The translations under genes were made by a program, and so were the position numbers. Below the pieces are notes generated by a model. That model was not told the origin of the DNA. It saw nothing but the letters and a program-made list of their open reading frames with translations, and did not search any database. Below are positions 20,983 through 33,000 of a DNA stretch of 64,000 nt, piece after piece. How positions within the stretch are numbered: position 1 is the first letter of the stretch; each line of letters opens with the position of its first letter. The stretch is from Aquilaria yunnanensis (lineage: Eukaryota > Streptophyta > Magnoliopsida > Malvales > Thymelaeaceae): positions 87,523,501 through 87,587,500 of the forward strand of contig CM077595.1 in the NCBI GenBank assembly GCA_039654915.1, in the 5' to 3' direction.

Positions 20983-23900
20983 ATGGACCGTAGTTGGATG
21001 TATACTAGTCGTTATTTACCTGGCCGAGTTGGGTACACAGAGGAGTGGGAGACAGGGATTGAGCAGTTCATAACATTTGCCTGTAGTAACCCAGCTCACA
21101 TGGATGGCAACAAAATACGTTGCCCGTGTAGGAGGTGTAAAAATTTGAAGTTTAAGGATTGTGATGACGTTAGAGTGCATCTATACAAAGTGGGTTTCAT
21201 GGCTCATTACACAAACTGGACAGCTCATGGGGAGGCATTTACAGAGCCTCCGCAGCAGCCGTTTCATCATTCTGATTGGTATGAGCATTCTGAGTTCAGT
21301 TCAAATGTAAACCCATATGCTCAAATGATATTTGATGCAGCGGGTCCAAGTATGCATCAGAATTCCACTGAACAGGATCAACAACCTAATGAAGGTTTTA
21401 GAAGGTTTTCTGATTTACTGAACTCCGCTAGTACACCTCTTTGGGATGGATGTGAGAAGCATTCTGAGCTTTCTGCTGCAGTTCGGTTGTTAAACCTAAA
21501 AGCAGAATATCATATACCAAGAGGGTGTTATGATGGTATTGCAGCGTTGATGAAAGAGACGCAGCCAAGTGACAGTAAGATGCCATCCAATTGGTATGAG
21601 ACGAAGAAATTAGTTTCACAACTAGGTCTTGCCCACCTTAAAATTGATGGTTGTGTAAACGACTGCATGTTGTTTTGGAATACTGATGAAGATGCTTCAG
21701 AATGCAAGTTTTGTGGTGAATCTCGGTTTAAGCCGAGAACAAATGGGCGAGGTAAGGATAGAGCGAGGAAGACTATGCACTATTTACCACTCACTCCTCG
21801 GCTTCAGCGACTATATGCTTCACTCTCAACTGCAGAGCACATGCGGTGGCACAGTGAGCATCGATCCGACCCAAATGTTTTAAAACATCCTTCAGATGGG
21901 GAAGCATGGAAACATTTTGATTCCACGTACCCGTGGTTTGCGGCGGAGCCCCGAAATGTTCGCCTTGGAGTTTGTTCTGATGGGTTTACGCCTTTCGGGT
22001 ACTCAGGTAAACAATACTCATGTTGGCCTGTCATTGTTACTCCCTATAATTTGCCTCCGTGGATGTGTATGAAGAAGCCATATATGTTTTTGACTGCATT
22101 GATACCTGGCCCTCGGAGTCCACGTCAGAATATTGATGTCTATTTACAACCACTTATTCATGAATTGAAGCAGCTATGGGAGGATGGGGTGGAAACATGG
22201 GATATTTCACTGAAACAAAATTTTCGGCTCCGGGCTTCGGTTTTGTGGACCATAAATGACTTCCCGGCATATGGGATGTTGTCCGGATGGATGACTCATG
22301 GGAGGTTATCGTGCCCTATTTGCATGGAATATAGTAAAGCTTTCCAACTTGAGCATGGAAGGAAAACCTCATTCTTCGATTGTCATCGACAATTTCTAGA
22401 GTTGGATCACCCATACAGAAGGAACAGAGTCTCCTTTAAGAGAGGAAAAGTTGAGAAATCGTTGCCTCTTGAGCGTTTACCACCAGCAGCAGTATTTGAA
22501 CGTATCTCACATTTTCCTTCTGTAGTTCGCAATGGACAGGTTGTAACCATACCAGGTTATGGCAGAACCCATAATTGGACAAAACGAAGCATTTTCTGGG
22601 AGCTACCGTATTGGAAGACTAATTTGATCCGCCATAATTTGGATGTTATGCATATAGAGAAGAATGTGTTTGACAATATATGGAATACAGTGATGGATGT
22701 GACCAATAAAACTAAGGACAACGTCAAGGCTCGTAAAGACATTGAGATTCTCTGCAGCCGATCAGAGCTACATTTAATTCCTCAGGGTGATGGCCGAGCA
22801 GTTAAACCTAAAGCCACATTTGCACTCAACAGAGACCACAGAACTGATGTGCTTACTTGGGTTAAAACACTTAGACTCCCAGACGGGTATGCATCGAACC
22901 TTGCGAGGTGTGTCGACAGTAACGTAAGTCAACTGTCGGGTATGAAAAGCCATGACTGTCATGTGATGATGCAGAGGCTCCTCCCAATTGCACTTGAAGC
23001 AATGCTTGATAATATATGGAAACCGTTGACCGAGTTAAGCCAATTCTTCCGAGATTTATGCTCCCCAGAGTTAGATGTGAATCACATGGTCGAGTTGGAA
23101 GCAAATATACCTGTCATACTTTGTAAGTTGGAAAGAATTTTCCCACCGGCTTTTTTCGACTCAATGGAACATTTGCCGGTTCACCTACCTTACGAAGCAA
23201 GAGTTGGAGGCCCTGTTCAATATAGGTGGATGTACAAGTTTGAGCGTTGTATGCATGACCTCAAAATGAAGGTTTCAAATAAGGCTCATGTAGAGGGTTC
23301 AATTTGTGAAGCATATCTAATTGAGGAGACCTCTACATTTTGCTCTCACTACTTTGAATCCCATATCCCACATATGGCTACTCGAGTACCTCGTAATGAT
23401 GATGGGGGCGAAGGACCATTTGATGAATCGGTGTGGTCTATATTTAGATACCCGGGTCGACCATATGGGGCATCAAGGTATCGCTATCTTGATGACAATG
23501 AATTGAGGGTCGCAGCTGCATATGTCTTACTGAATTGTAAGGAGGTGAAGCCGTACCTCGAGTAAGTGAATCAATGCCCATCCCATATCCCACACATGTT
23601 TCTCTGAAACAAAACTTTTATTCTTTTCTACTAACCTCATCCAGTTTATGCTCCAATTATAATCTTATGCCATCTTGTAGTTTGTTCGTTGATGAGGTGC
23701 GTATGCATGCACCCAATATACAGATGGCAGACCTGGATGTCTACATTGAGAATAACTTTGAGACATGGCTTAGAAACTATGTAAGTTACTTACACTTCAA
23801 ATTACCCATATTTTGATAAATAACAAAAATACATATTGATATTATGACTGTTTGAAACTAGGTGAATGATGTAAGAAACACGATCACGGACCGCTTCTTG

Positions 23901-24638
23901 TGGGATGTTGCATGCGGGCCATCTCGTCGTGTTGAGAGTTGGCCTGTTTACTTCATAAATGGGTACAAGTTCCACATTAGCGATTGGGGTCGCGACAAAG
24001 CAACATTTAACAGTGGAGTATGTATTAGGACTTCAGGATCAAGTGAGGTTGAATGTGATTTTTATGGGGTGTTAGAAGAAATCATTCAACTGGAATATCC
24101 TGGGTGGCCACATAAAAAAGTAGTATTGTTTAAGTGTGCTTGGTTTGACCCTACTCCAAATCGTGGCATTCGGGTTCACCAACAATATGGGATAGTTGAG
24201 GTTTGTGATGGTCGTCGATATGGGAAGTTTGACCCGTTCATTCTTGCTGCCCAAGCTGATCAAGTTTACTACACTCATTATCCCACAAAGTCACGTGACA
24301 AAACGGGTTGGTTGGTGGTGTTGAAAATCAAACCTAGACGCATTATTCATAATGATGTAGCTGATGTCGAAGATGCATATCAGGAAGAATTGCAGGCCGG
24401 GGTGAACAGTTCTCCCATAATTATGGATGACCCAATCGACAATTTAGCTGAAACAGGTGTATGGGAAGCTGTGGAGGAAGACATGGCATTGAGGGATGAA
24501 ACTTTGGGAGATGACGACTTCTCTGAAAATGAGGAGTCCCTTGAAGGAAGTGATGACGAAAATGATTTTGAATCAGGGGATACTGATAGTGGCGAATCAG
24601 AGAAATCAAATTCAGATGAACTTGGAAACTCAGAATAA
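20983..24638 (+). CDS. TnpD-type CACTA transposase (three exons, 1151 aa predicted)
   Basis: Exons 20983-23561, 23681-23780 and 23862-24638 join in frame through GTAAGT donors and TAG acceptors. Domains by order and wording: an N-terminal Transpos_assoc-like zinc region (WMYTSRYLPGRVGY, IRCPCRRCKN) at residues 1-80; a Transposase_21 region around 170-560 (with DGFTPFG, YNLPPWMCMKKPYMFL, LIPGPRSP, NIDVYLQPLI, RHNLDVMHIEKNVFDN); DUF4218-like 640-800 (LSGMKSHDCHVMMQRLLPIA); and after the splice DUF4216-like (FINGYKFH, GVCIRTSG, DFYGVLEEIIQLEY). The C-terminus is strongly acidic (DDENDFESGDTDSGE). In En/Spm this protein cuts and joins the ends together with the TnpA protein. No stop or frameshift was seen, unlike the CACTA-4 copy. 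Confidence 0.93.
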
Positions 24639-24818
24639 TTTAAACGTGCATATGTTATTGTATTATGTAATATTCTCGTTTAGTAATTAACTTTTAATAT
24701 ATATGTAAAGAGCAACTGAAACTTTAACCTGGTGCCTACAATATGATTGAGCAAGTTTTATTTCAATGTTTGAATTTACGTTATGTAAACTTTTGTATGG
24801 GATTTCATAATAATGTAG

Positions 24819-26409
24819 ATGCCACCAAAAGGAGATCAAACATATACACGTCGCCCAGGGAAAGGGCTATTTCAGCAAATGAAAGAAGTTTTAGCTGAAC
24901 CAATAGGTAGACATGAGCGGGCACGCCAATCACACTCCCATGATTCGGATGCACAGCCATCAACAGAACAAACACCTGTTCATCATCCTCACCCTCCCAC
25001 AGGTGGTATTCACATTGGTCCGAGATGTGGCAGTGGTAGTCGGTCTATCCCGACCCCTGTAGTCTCACCGGATGGTGGGAGTTCACATGGTCAGAACACG
25101 GTATCCCAAGCCTCCCTGCAGTCTCGTTTACGGATAGTACCTCACAGGAACACGTAAGTAATGCACCCGCTTGTACCAAATTAGTTTATTTAACATGTAG
25201 TATCTGAAGTCGCAGTAAGACTAATTTCATGAATTCTGTGAAACATCCACTTCATGTAGCTTCCTTCCATCACGAGCAACAAGGTTGGTCACTAGATGCT
25301 TCACCACACACTTCAGGGGACATCATAACTGGACGAGCGCGAGTCCAGCAGATATTCAGGCGTGGTGGCGCGTATTTGAGGTTAGATACTTGTTATAATT
25401 ATTTCGCCTTTATCTATATATGTTTGAATCTATAGATCCTTTTTAGGTAAGTTTATTTCGTTCATAACGTGCAGGGATTATGTGAGTGGGATGCAGCCCA
25501 CCATAATGAGGTCTACCGCATCTGGCATATGTTGGCGGCTGCTCATTACCGACAAACGCTGGGGGACATCCGCCGAGAAAAGAATCCGGAGAAACGCCGA
25601 GCAAGGGCATCTTTTATGACCGACGCGCAGTATGCAGAAATGGAAGCATGGTGGGACACCGCGGAGTTTAACGAGCAATCGGCAAGGGGTAAGACGATAC
25701 GAGCATCATCATCGGAGTCATCTAACTCCACAGGTGCATGCAGTGCTACATATGCAGGAGGTTCGGTTTCCATTACTGAACACCGAGAACGAATGGTAAA
25801 ATATTCATAATCTTTTACACATAATTCATGTAACTTTATTTGGGCAATCAATTAATGTGACTATGTTTCAAATGTAGCGTGATAAAGATCCGGAGAAGAG
25901 GGACCCAGGATTGTTCAAGGTGATGCAGCAAACGCATAAGAAAAAGAGCGGGGATTACGTTAACAGGCGTACTGAAGAACTTGCGGTAAGTAATAGTTAC
26001 ATAATGCTTAAGTATAATTTCTGATCTTGTTACTAAAGACTTTTCTGTACTGTTATATGCAGGCAATAGTAGCTGCTGAGATCGAGGAAGCAACGCAGCA
26101 AACGGATGATTCAGGTGGCGCACCTGACATAGATGAGGTTGCGATCATAAGTGCCGCTGCTGGGGGCAGGAAGAAAGGGCGTGTATTTGGGCTTGGATCA
26201 GAACAACATGTCGTGCCTGGACGACGGCGACCAGGGCTTACTCATGCAGCACATGTTGATGTGATGCAGACTCCGGAGTTCGCTGAACAAGTACAGCGAG
26301 TCGTAGCGGAGCAAACTGCACAGCAAGCATCATATTATGAGCGGAAGCTAGAACGTCTGAGGAGGAGACAACGATCTGACATATCCCACATATGCAATTC
26401 ACTTGGCAT

Positions 26410-26444
<35 letters not shown>

Positions 26445-26497
26445 CACCACCTGCAGATGATGATGATGATGATGACTCCGGATCGGATGACGCATAG
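24819..26497 (+). CDS. TnpA-like CACTA protein (five exons, 439 aa predicted)
   Basis: Exons 24819-25153, 25260-25380, 25475-25795, 25878-25985 and 26063-26497 keep frame across GT-AG introns. The N-terminus (MPPKGDQ) is polar and disordered. Exon 2 gives CFTTHFRGHHNWTSASPAD and WWRVFE. Exon 4 gives GLFKVMQQTHKKKSGDYVNR, which resembles the Transposase_24 (Ptta/En/Spm) pattern of F..TH....G.(Y/F)V..R. Exon 5 has GRKKGRVFGLGSE, a charged coiled-coil stretch (YYERKLERLRRRQR), eleven or more prolines coded by a run of 33 C, and an acidic end. It starts 180 bp after the tnpD stop. The role, by family, is binding the subterminal repeats. Confidence 0.88.
26411..26443 (+). repeat. Run of 33 C inside tnpA exon 5
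   Basis: A homopolymer of 33 C encodes the polyproline segment in frame; CCG CAC CAC follows. Such runs are unstable in replication and hard to sequence, so its exact length is uncertain. The current length keeps the frame to the stop at 26497. Confidence 0.9.
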
Positions 26498-26849
26498 ATC
26501 AGGTATATCATGCTACTATATGTATTTATAGACAAACATTCACTTAGTTCGATTATGAAAGCATGTAATTTAAACTCTACTGGTATATCATGCTCATGTG
26601 GATTTAGTAGTAAATTTCCAACTTGGCTTAGTAAGTTTAAGGATTCTGTATGTTTGTTTTAACACACATTCACTTAGTAATTAAAATTTATGAAATTTTG
26701 CGAGTTTAAAAAATTGACTACAAACGATATCAGTATCCGCATAATACGAGGTTAACGTTTAAATAATACATTCGATTGGAAATGGACAGTATAGAGATAA
26801 ATAATATAAATAAAAAAATATTTCGAAGCTAAAAAAAAAAAATCTGGAA

Positions 26850-27362
26850 AATTTTCCAACTGCTGTGGCAGTTGGAATATTACACATTTTCCAACGGCCT
26901 GGGCAGTTGGAAATTTTTCCAATGGCTTAAAAAATTTCCAACTGTCAGGCAGTTGGAAAATTTCCAACTGTCACATTTCCAACTGTTTGAGCAGTTGGAA
27001 ATTTTTCCAACTGCCTAGGCCGTTGGAAAATTTTCCAATGGCTTAAAAATTTCCAACTGCCCACGCCGTTGGAACTTTTTCCAATGGCTTAAAAATTTCC
27101 AACTGCTCAGGCCGTTGGAAATTTTTCCAACTGCTCAGGCAGTTGGAAACCAAAAAAAAAAAAAAAATTAATAAAGCCGTTGGAAATTCTCCAACTGCTT
27201 TTTTTCCAACGGCTGACAGTTGGAATTTCCAACTGCTCACTCCTGGGCAGTTGGAAAATTAGCTTCTAACGAATGATTTTCCAACTGACTATTTTCCAAC
27301 TGCCAGCCGTTGGAAACAGTCCATTTCCAACGGCTGGCAGTTGGAAATGGCAGTTGGAAAAT
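26850..27362. repeat. CACTA-2 right subterminal palindrome array
   Basis: About 15 units, closer together than at the left end. The arms read TTTCCAACTGC / GCAGTTGGAAA or mixtures with CCGTTGGAAA, and some read CCAATGGC. The left array uses almost only the AACGG form, so the two ends are marked differently. Confidence 0.88.
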
Positions 27363-27379
27363 CATATTTTTTTAGTAAC

Positions 27380-28369
27380 TATACTTAGAATTTAAACATT
27401 AGGGGAGGGTTAACTCATTATTTTGTATGCAACGTCCATATGCTAATTACACACTCGTAACATATAATATTCATCACTTTACTTTAACCAAATGCTAGTT
27501 TGGCTATTTGGCATCGATATTTTCCACTCCCTGCCCATACTGCTCTCTTTAAGTGACTAGTTTGTTGGCAAGTTCCTAAAACTAAGAAAATAAAATTAAC
27601 GAATCATCTCTAAAAAGATATTCCAATTTGATTCATTTTCAGATTTTTTTTTTCAAATTGAAAGCTGAAACTATAAACGAGCCCTTTGTAATTTTTTTTT
27701 GGTATTTTATTGTTTGTTAATCTTGGGTCTACATTTTTACTTTGACGCAAAATGACATGGGTTTTTAACAGCCTTTAGCTATGGGCCAACTTTTCAGGAT
27801 TAGAAAATTTGGATTGACCATTGTAATGGCCAACAAAAGAAAAATCTAATCCTACATGTGACAGTTGATGTTTAGAATTTAGATCATCCAAAGTCCAACA
27901 CATGTTCATGAAATATATGTTTGTCGTTGTGCCCAGATTAATTTATTAATTTGTTGGCTTATACTTTTGTATGATTCGTGTGGTCAGACAGAATTTAAAT
28001 ATTTACTTGTACATGAGAATAATCTTCTTTTACCAAATTGCGAGTTTAAATAGGATAGACTACTATGTTCTTTTCACTCCAAAATGCATTTTCAAATGCA
28101 TTACATTAATTTTATTTTTTAATTTTATTTTTCTCTTTTTAAACTCATAAAAAGTTTAAAATTTTTGAATAAAAGTATTATAATAGTGTATTTTTTCTTA
28201 CATGTTATGAGCTCGCAAAAAAATAAATTGTTGTTTTGTTTCTTCTCTAGCGGATCAGGAAGTAGAATAGAAGAGTCGAGGGCCAAGAGCGAGAATCGCG
28301 ACTTTGCCGTTTGGCTCCAAAAATTGAAAATGGGAAATGGGACAGGGGCGTCCAATGCCACTTCGCAGC
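27380..28369. other. Intergenic between CACTA-2 and SEC10
   Basis: AT-rich DNA without a supported gene. The part nearest SEC10 is presumably distal promoter. Confidence 0.4.
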
Positions 28370-28382
28370 AAACTTTATTTGC

Positions 28383-28399
28383 CACGTGTACTGCACGTG
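28383..28399 (+). promoter_or_regulatory. Paired G-boxes (CACGTG x2) upstream of SEC10
   Basis: Two perfect CACGTG hexamers start 11 bases apart (28383 and 28394), within GCCACGTGTACTGCACGTGA, followed at once by TTGG; together ATTGG is an inverted CCAAT box. CACGTG cores bind bHLH and bZIP factors in plants. The pair lies about 230-300 bp before the probable SEC10 leader exon. Function is inferred from position only. Confidence 0.55.
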
Positions 28400-28639
28400 A
28401 TTGGTTCGGGTATGAGATGAGGAGACTGACTGCTGCTACTTGTTACGTAATTTTGTTTTTCCGAAGTGGAGAGCAGAAGAAGCGGAGGATGAAGCCGTTT
28501 CAACAGCTCGACTCGAATCGAATCAAATGAAAATTTCAGATTTCTGGAAATCCAACTTCTGAGTGATCTAACTGAATTTAATAATTTTTATTAGTTTTTT
28601 TTCTCTCGCTTCTTTTTGATACAATAAACTACCCAAAGA

Positions 28640-28788
28640 CCAGTGGCTTGGAAACGAGAAACTATTTCGTCGAAATTTTCGGTAAGGATTGCTCTCTCCT
28701 TTCTCACCAGAACGAGAATTCAAGCCAGAAGACAACTCTCCGGCGATCTCCGCCGTCTCTCTCCGTCGATTCTTTGGCCAAGAAAGAG
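28640..28788 (+). other. Probable SEC10 5' UTR exon
   Basis: The segment has the CT-rich look of plant leaders (TTGCTCTCTCCTTTCTCACC, TCTCTCTCCGTCG) and ends AAAGAG|GTGACA, a usable splice donor at 28789. The first coding ATG is 1.3 kb downstream and is preceded by GGAATAG, a possible acceptor. A leader intron of 28789-30067 is therefore likely. The transcription start is not visible. Confidence 0.45.
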
Positions 28789-30067
28789 GTGACATTCTTC
28801 ATCTCTCTCTTCCTTCCTACTTGTCCATACGAGATCGGTGTTTGCACTGCTAATTCGTTCTCGTTTGGATAAAATGTAGGGAACAGATTAAGTTATTGGA
28901 ATTTTTTTTTATTGCTGCCATAGTTTTATCTGTGCATACTTCATTAGAAGCTTGGAGCGGAAGCATTTTTGCTTGAATTCGAAGTTTGTCAGTAGTGAGT
29001 TCTGTTTTTCGCGTGAGTCCAAACGTGTGATTCGCTTTCATTTCTTTAAGTTGTTTTGCTGAGGAAAATGCAATATAAACACTCCTACTTCGAGATCTTT
29101 GCTACATTAAACGAGGGAAACTGGCAATAATCATCTCAGTTTGCCTTCGTTATGCTGTTGAGTTACGCTGTTGGTGTGGCTTTCTTCCTCTTAACTGGGC
29201 ACTGTGCTGGCAAATTCAAATAATCGAATTGATTCGTCATTGGTCATCTTGGCTTCCCAATCCTGGAAACTAATCCGAATTTCTCCATAAGATCAGGGGA
29301 AAAAGGATTAGAATTAAATTCTTAAAATTTTCCTTCTAGATCATGTAATGGGGCTCCAGATGAAGGCATCTGTTATGCCCCTGGTTCCCTCTTTGTGAGG
29401 GTAGAGGGAGTATTTCATATATCATGCGTAGTTGATTGCATTACCATATTCTTCTGGGAATGTTGATCTGTAGCCTCTCTAGGTTGCAGACGACTATATG
29501 ATCCTTCCATCAAAGCTTTCTTTCCATATATAAGATGATGCGCATCTGAAGAGTACCAATTGAAAAAAAAACTATACGCCTTGCAATCATGATTGACAAT
29601 ATTAATATTTGGATTAATATACCTTGATTTTGGCATGAAAGTCTATCATCTTTCTCTGAGTGTCGAAAAGGACTTAAATCTCAATGAAAAAGGAGAGGGT
29701 AATTAACTTCCCAAATTTTTCTAGTGCAGATTTCCATTTCTTTAGGATATCTACCCCGTTATCTGTCTTCTTCATGTTGTTGTTGTTGATAGTGTTATTA
29801 TTCATTGTGTGCCAAGGGGAGTATATATCACCAGGGTAATCTAAGACCAGCTCCACATGACACACTGAATCACATCTTAACCCCTTTTTTTTATTGTATC
29901 AGCTGCTTCTCAACTATTAACAGTGGTTTAATCGTCACAAATGCAGAATATCACTACATTTAATCTGGTTTCCCATACTTGATTCCCCTTAGTTGTGCAA
30001 ATTCTTAGAAATATTGTTCAATTATGATCTTATTCTTTTGTCACGTGCTTGAGTATTCATGGAATAG
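28789..30067 (+). other. Probable SEC10 leader intron
   Basis: There is no coding signal on either strand beyond short chance frames. The intron would end at ...GGAATAG just before the start codon. In the alternative, with no splice there, ATGGAATAG (30059-30067) would be a two-codon upstream frame touching the SEC10 ATG. Confidence 0.4.
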
Positions 30068-33000
30068 ATGAAAGAGGATAAAGATAGAAACAGGTCTGAG
30101 ACAGGGCCGAAACCTTCATCTGGTAGCTCTGGTCCACTTATTTTGAAGATTGAGGACTTTAAGGTAATGACTGAAACACTTAGGATATTTTGGCTATGAT
30201 GTTACATTTAGATACCATTGCTTCTACATTGTTAATTTGGTTGTGCAAGATGTTTAAGAACAAATCTGAATGTGTAGGGTGACTTTTCATTTGATTCATT
30301 GTTTGGGAATCTGGTAAATGAACTTCTTCCATCTTTTCGAGATGAAGATAAAGAGTCAATAGATAGTCATGGCACTGGAAATGATAGTTTGCCAAGTGGC
30401 CATAGGCGGGCTCCATCTGATGCTTCAAAGTTTTATCAAGGGATCACGACCCCTTTGTTTCCAGAAGTAGATGCTCTTTTATCTCTATTCAATGATTCTT
30501 GTAAAGAATTAATTGATCTCCGGAAGCAGGTCCGCTTCATTCATTACAGTTGATTTGACAGACAGGACCAAGGGAAGTTCATTCTAATGTTTTCATCTTC
30601 CTCATTTTGGTTGAAGATTGATGGTCGACTTCACACTCTCAGGAAGGAGGTTTCTGCTCAGGATAGTAAACATCGTAGAACATTAGCTGAGGTTAGTCAA
30701 AACTGGGCCTCCATATATTACTCTTGGTTTTAGTTTGAGAGTTCACTGCTGGGGAAACAACTTTGTATGTTTGTTTTTTTGGTACGCTCATAAAAGCTTT
30801 GATGCGGTTTGATGCGTCGACGCCAGTACTTCATAAGAAAAGAGAAAGAAAAAGGAAGGACAAAAAGATGACTGCAATGTTCTCCAATTTCTATCAATCC
30901 ATAGTTATTAGAGTTGTCTCAGGGCTTCAGCTCAGTTGGTAAAATAGAAGGACCCAAGACATGCACTCGCTGCAGCCATTTTGAGCTCATTCTCTATCAC
31001 ACGTTGTATTGGTAAAAAGCTATGAGTGTGACAATTTCTGAAATAGTAGAGTAATCTGTATTGCGCTTTAATTGCAAATGTTATAGTATTTTTGGACTTT
31101 CGGGAAGTTAAATTTGGTTACATCTCTTATTGTATTCCCAGCTGGAGAAAGGTGTAGATGGCTTGTTCCTTCGCTTTTCAAGATTGGATTCACGTATATC
31201 AAGTGTTGGACAGACTGCTGCTAAAATAGGAGACCATTTGCAGGTAAAGTGTTTGCAGTCATTTTAAAATGTAACCACCCTTGATTTTTTTTGAGTTTAA
31301 TGAGTTCTATATCCTAATTGAATTACGTACATTAGTTTATATGAAATTTTCTTTGTAGAGTGCAGATGCTCAGCGACAAACTGCCGGTCAAACAATCGAA
31401 CTTATAAAGGTATTACCAATGATTTGTGGTCACAATGAGACAAATTGGCCAAAAAATTTGAAAAGATTCTCATAAAACTATTTTGATTGGACCCGTGCAG
31501 TATTTGATGGAGTTCAATGGCAGCCCAGGCGACCTTATGGAGCTTTCACCTCTATTCTCTGATGACAGCCATGTTGCTGAGGCTGCATCAATTGCTCAGA
31601 AATTGCGTAAGATGACTATTTCCAGAGAAATATCTAATAATTGTGCATGCTTGATGTTCAAAAAATTATTTTAAACTTGTAAAAGAGTGAGGTTTCAGAT
31701 TGTTTCAGTTGTGTTTGTCTAGTAAATATATGATGGATTTTGTTGATTTTCTGTTCATGACTCATGCAGCTTTCTGAGTGACTTTCAGACTCATTTCATG
31801 TCTTTTGCTTTCAGGATCATTTGCAGAAGAAGATGTTGGAAGACAAGGCATAGCTGGAGTTGTGGCAAATGCAACTGCTGGTAGAGGATTAGAAGTTGCT
31901 GTCACTAATCTCCAGGAATATTGTAATGGTATGATCATATATTCCTCCTTAGCATCATTTGCACCATCATCCTAACAAACAGGAAAAGAAGTTATTAAGA
32001 CTTCAAGAGAATGTCAGGAAAACTGTGTCCAAAGAATATCTGAAGTCTCATGACTTAGCAAGCTCAGGATTACTATACTCTCTTTGTTCCATAATGTTTG
32101 TGACTTTTGAGTTTTCAACAAATATTTGGATGTGATACATGAACATATCAGGCATGGTTCTACAAGGTTGTTGTCTACCAAGTAATGATATATTTACAAG
32201 AAGGAGCACTCACAGGCTTTCATAACGGGAAGGGTACATTTGGGAAAATATGTAGAAATATGGAAAAGTGACATATGTTTGTGGACACAAAAAAAAATCT
32301 AGAAAGGTGGCAAACATAATTGGTCTGAGTTCATAAATTGCAATGGTAAAATGCTTTCTTTAGAATGGTCTTTTGAGAGATCTCAAAATAACACATGAAA
32401 TACATATATGTTGATCAACAGATGGAGAATTAAAAGAAGGGGGGGGGGGGGGGGATTAAATTTATATAGAAAGAGATATCATCACCATCACCATGAACGT
32501 TTTTTAGGGTAATGTTTATGATAGATCAAGTAATAGATTAACCAGCAGTTGTATCTCAAAGAAAACAAATATTTTTTGGTGTCCCTGTCAGAGATAGAAG
32601 AACGCTTTTGCTTTGTGCTGTTCGGTGACACTTTCTAGTTGGCCTAAGCCACAGTATTGATCCTGTCAATGCTTTAGCACTTGGCTGGTTCTTATTGTGG
32701 CAACAAAACTTCATTGGCTGGCCCCTATAGGTGTACCAGTCCATAACCTTAAAATTCAGGGAAAACTGAACTATCTAGTTTTTTACTATTTTTTAGCGTT
32801 TGGTTGAAAACTGAAGGCTTTGGGTTAATACTCAGAAAAAGGGAATTTTCTTATTTTTCTTTTCTATTTTATAAGAAGTGGAAGTGTTTCAATATTCATG
32901 TCAGTATATTTGCCAGCTTTGAAGTGACATGTCTTTCTCTGCTAATGTTTATCAAAGAATTGGATTCTTGTCTCTGAGTTAACATATTTGTTTAGAATTG

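Larger units (their letters stand above)
17525..27376 (+). mobile_element. CACTA-2: near-intact En/Spm-like transposon, 9.85 kb, TSD AAC
   Basis: The left end is CACTACTAAAAATTCC, and AAC precedes it (17522-17524). The right end reads ...TTTTTTTAGT followed by AAC (27377-27379), so the expected final AGTG of TAGTAGTG is missing while the duplication is kept. Inside are a large left palindrome array, a CT-rich leader with AT-rich intron, an open tnpD-type gene, an open tnpA-like gene and a right palindrome array. This is the full gene order of autonomous CACTA elements. All coding exons are free of stops and splice in frame, so it is either young or only recently inactivated. Confidence 0.93.

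Noticed and set aside
26238..26535. Antisense frames with poly-His, poly-Gly and poly-Ser
   Set aside because: They are reverse readings of the C33 and GAT repeats inside the tnpA-like last exon.
28165..28530. 121-residue frame upstream of SEC10
   Set aside because: It lies in the presumed promoter with the G-boxes, has no family resemblance and no splice link to SEC10.
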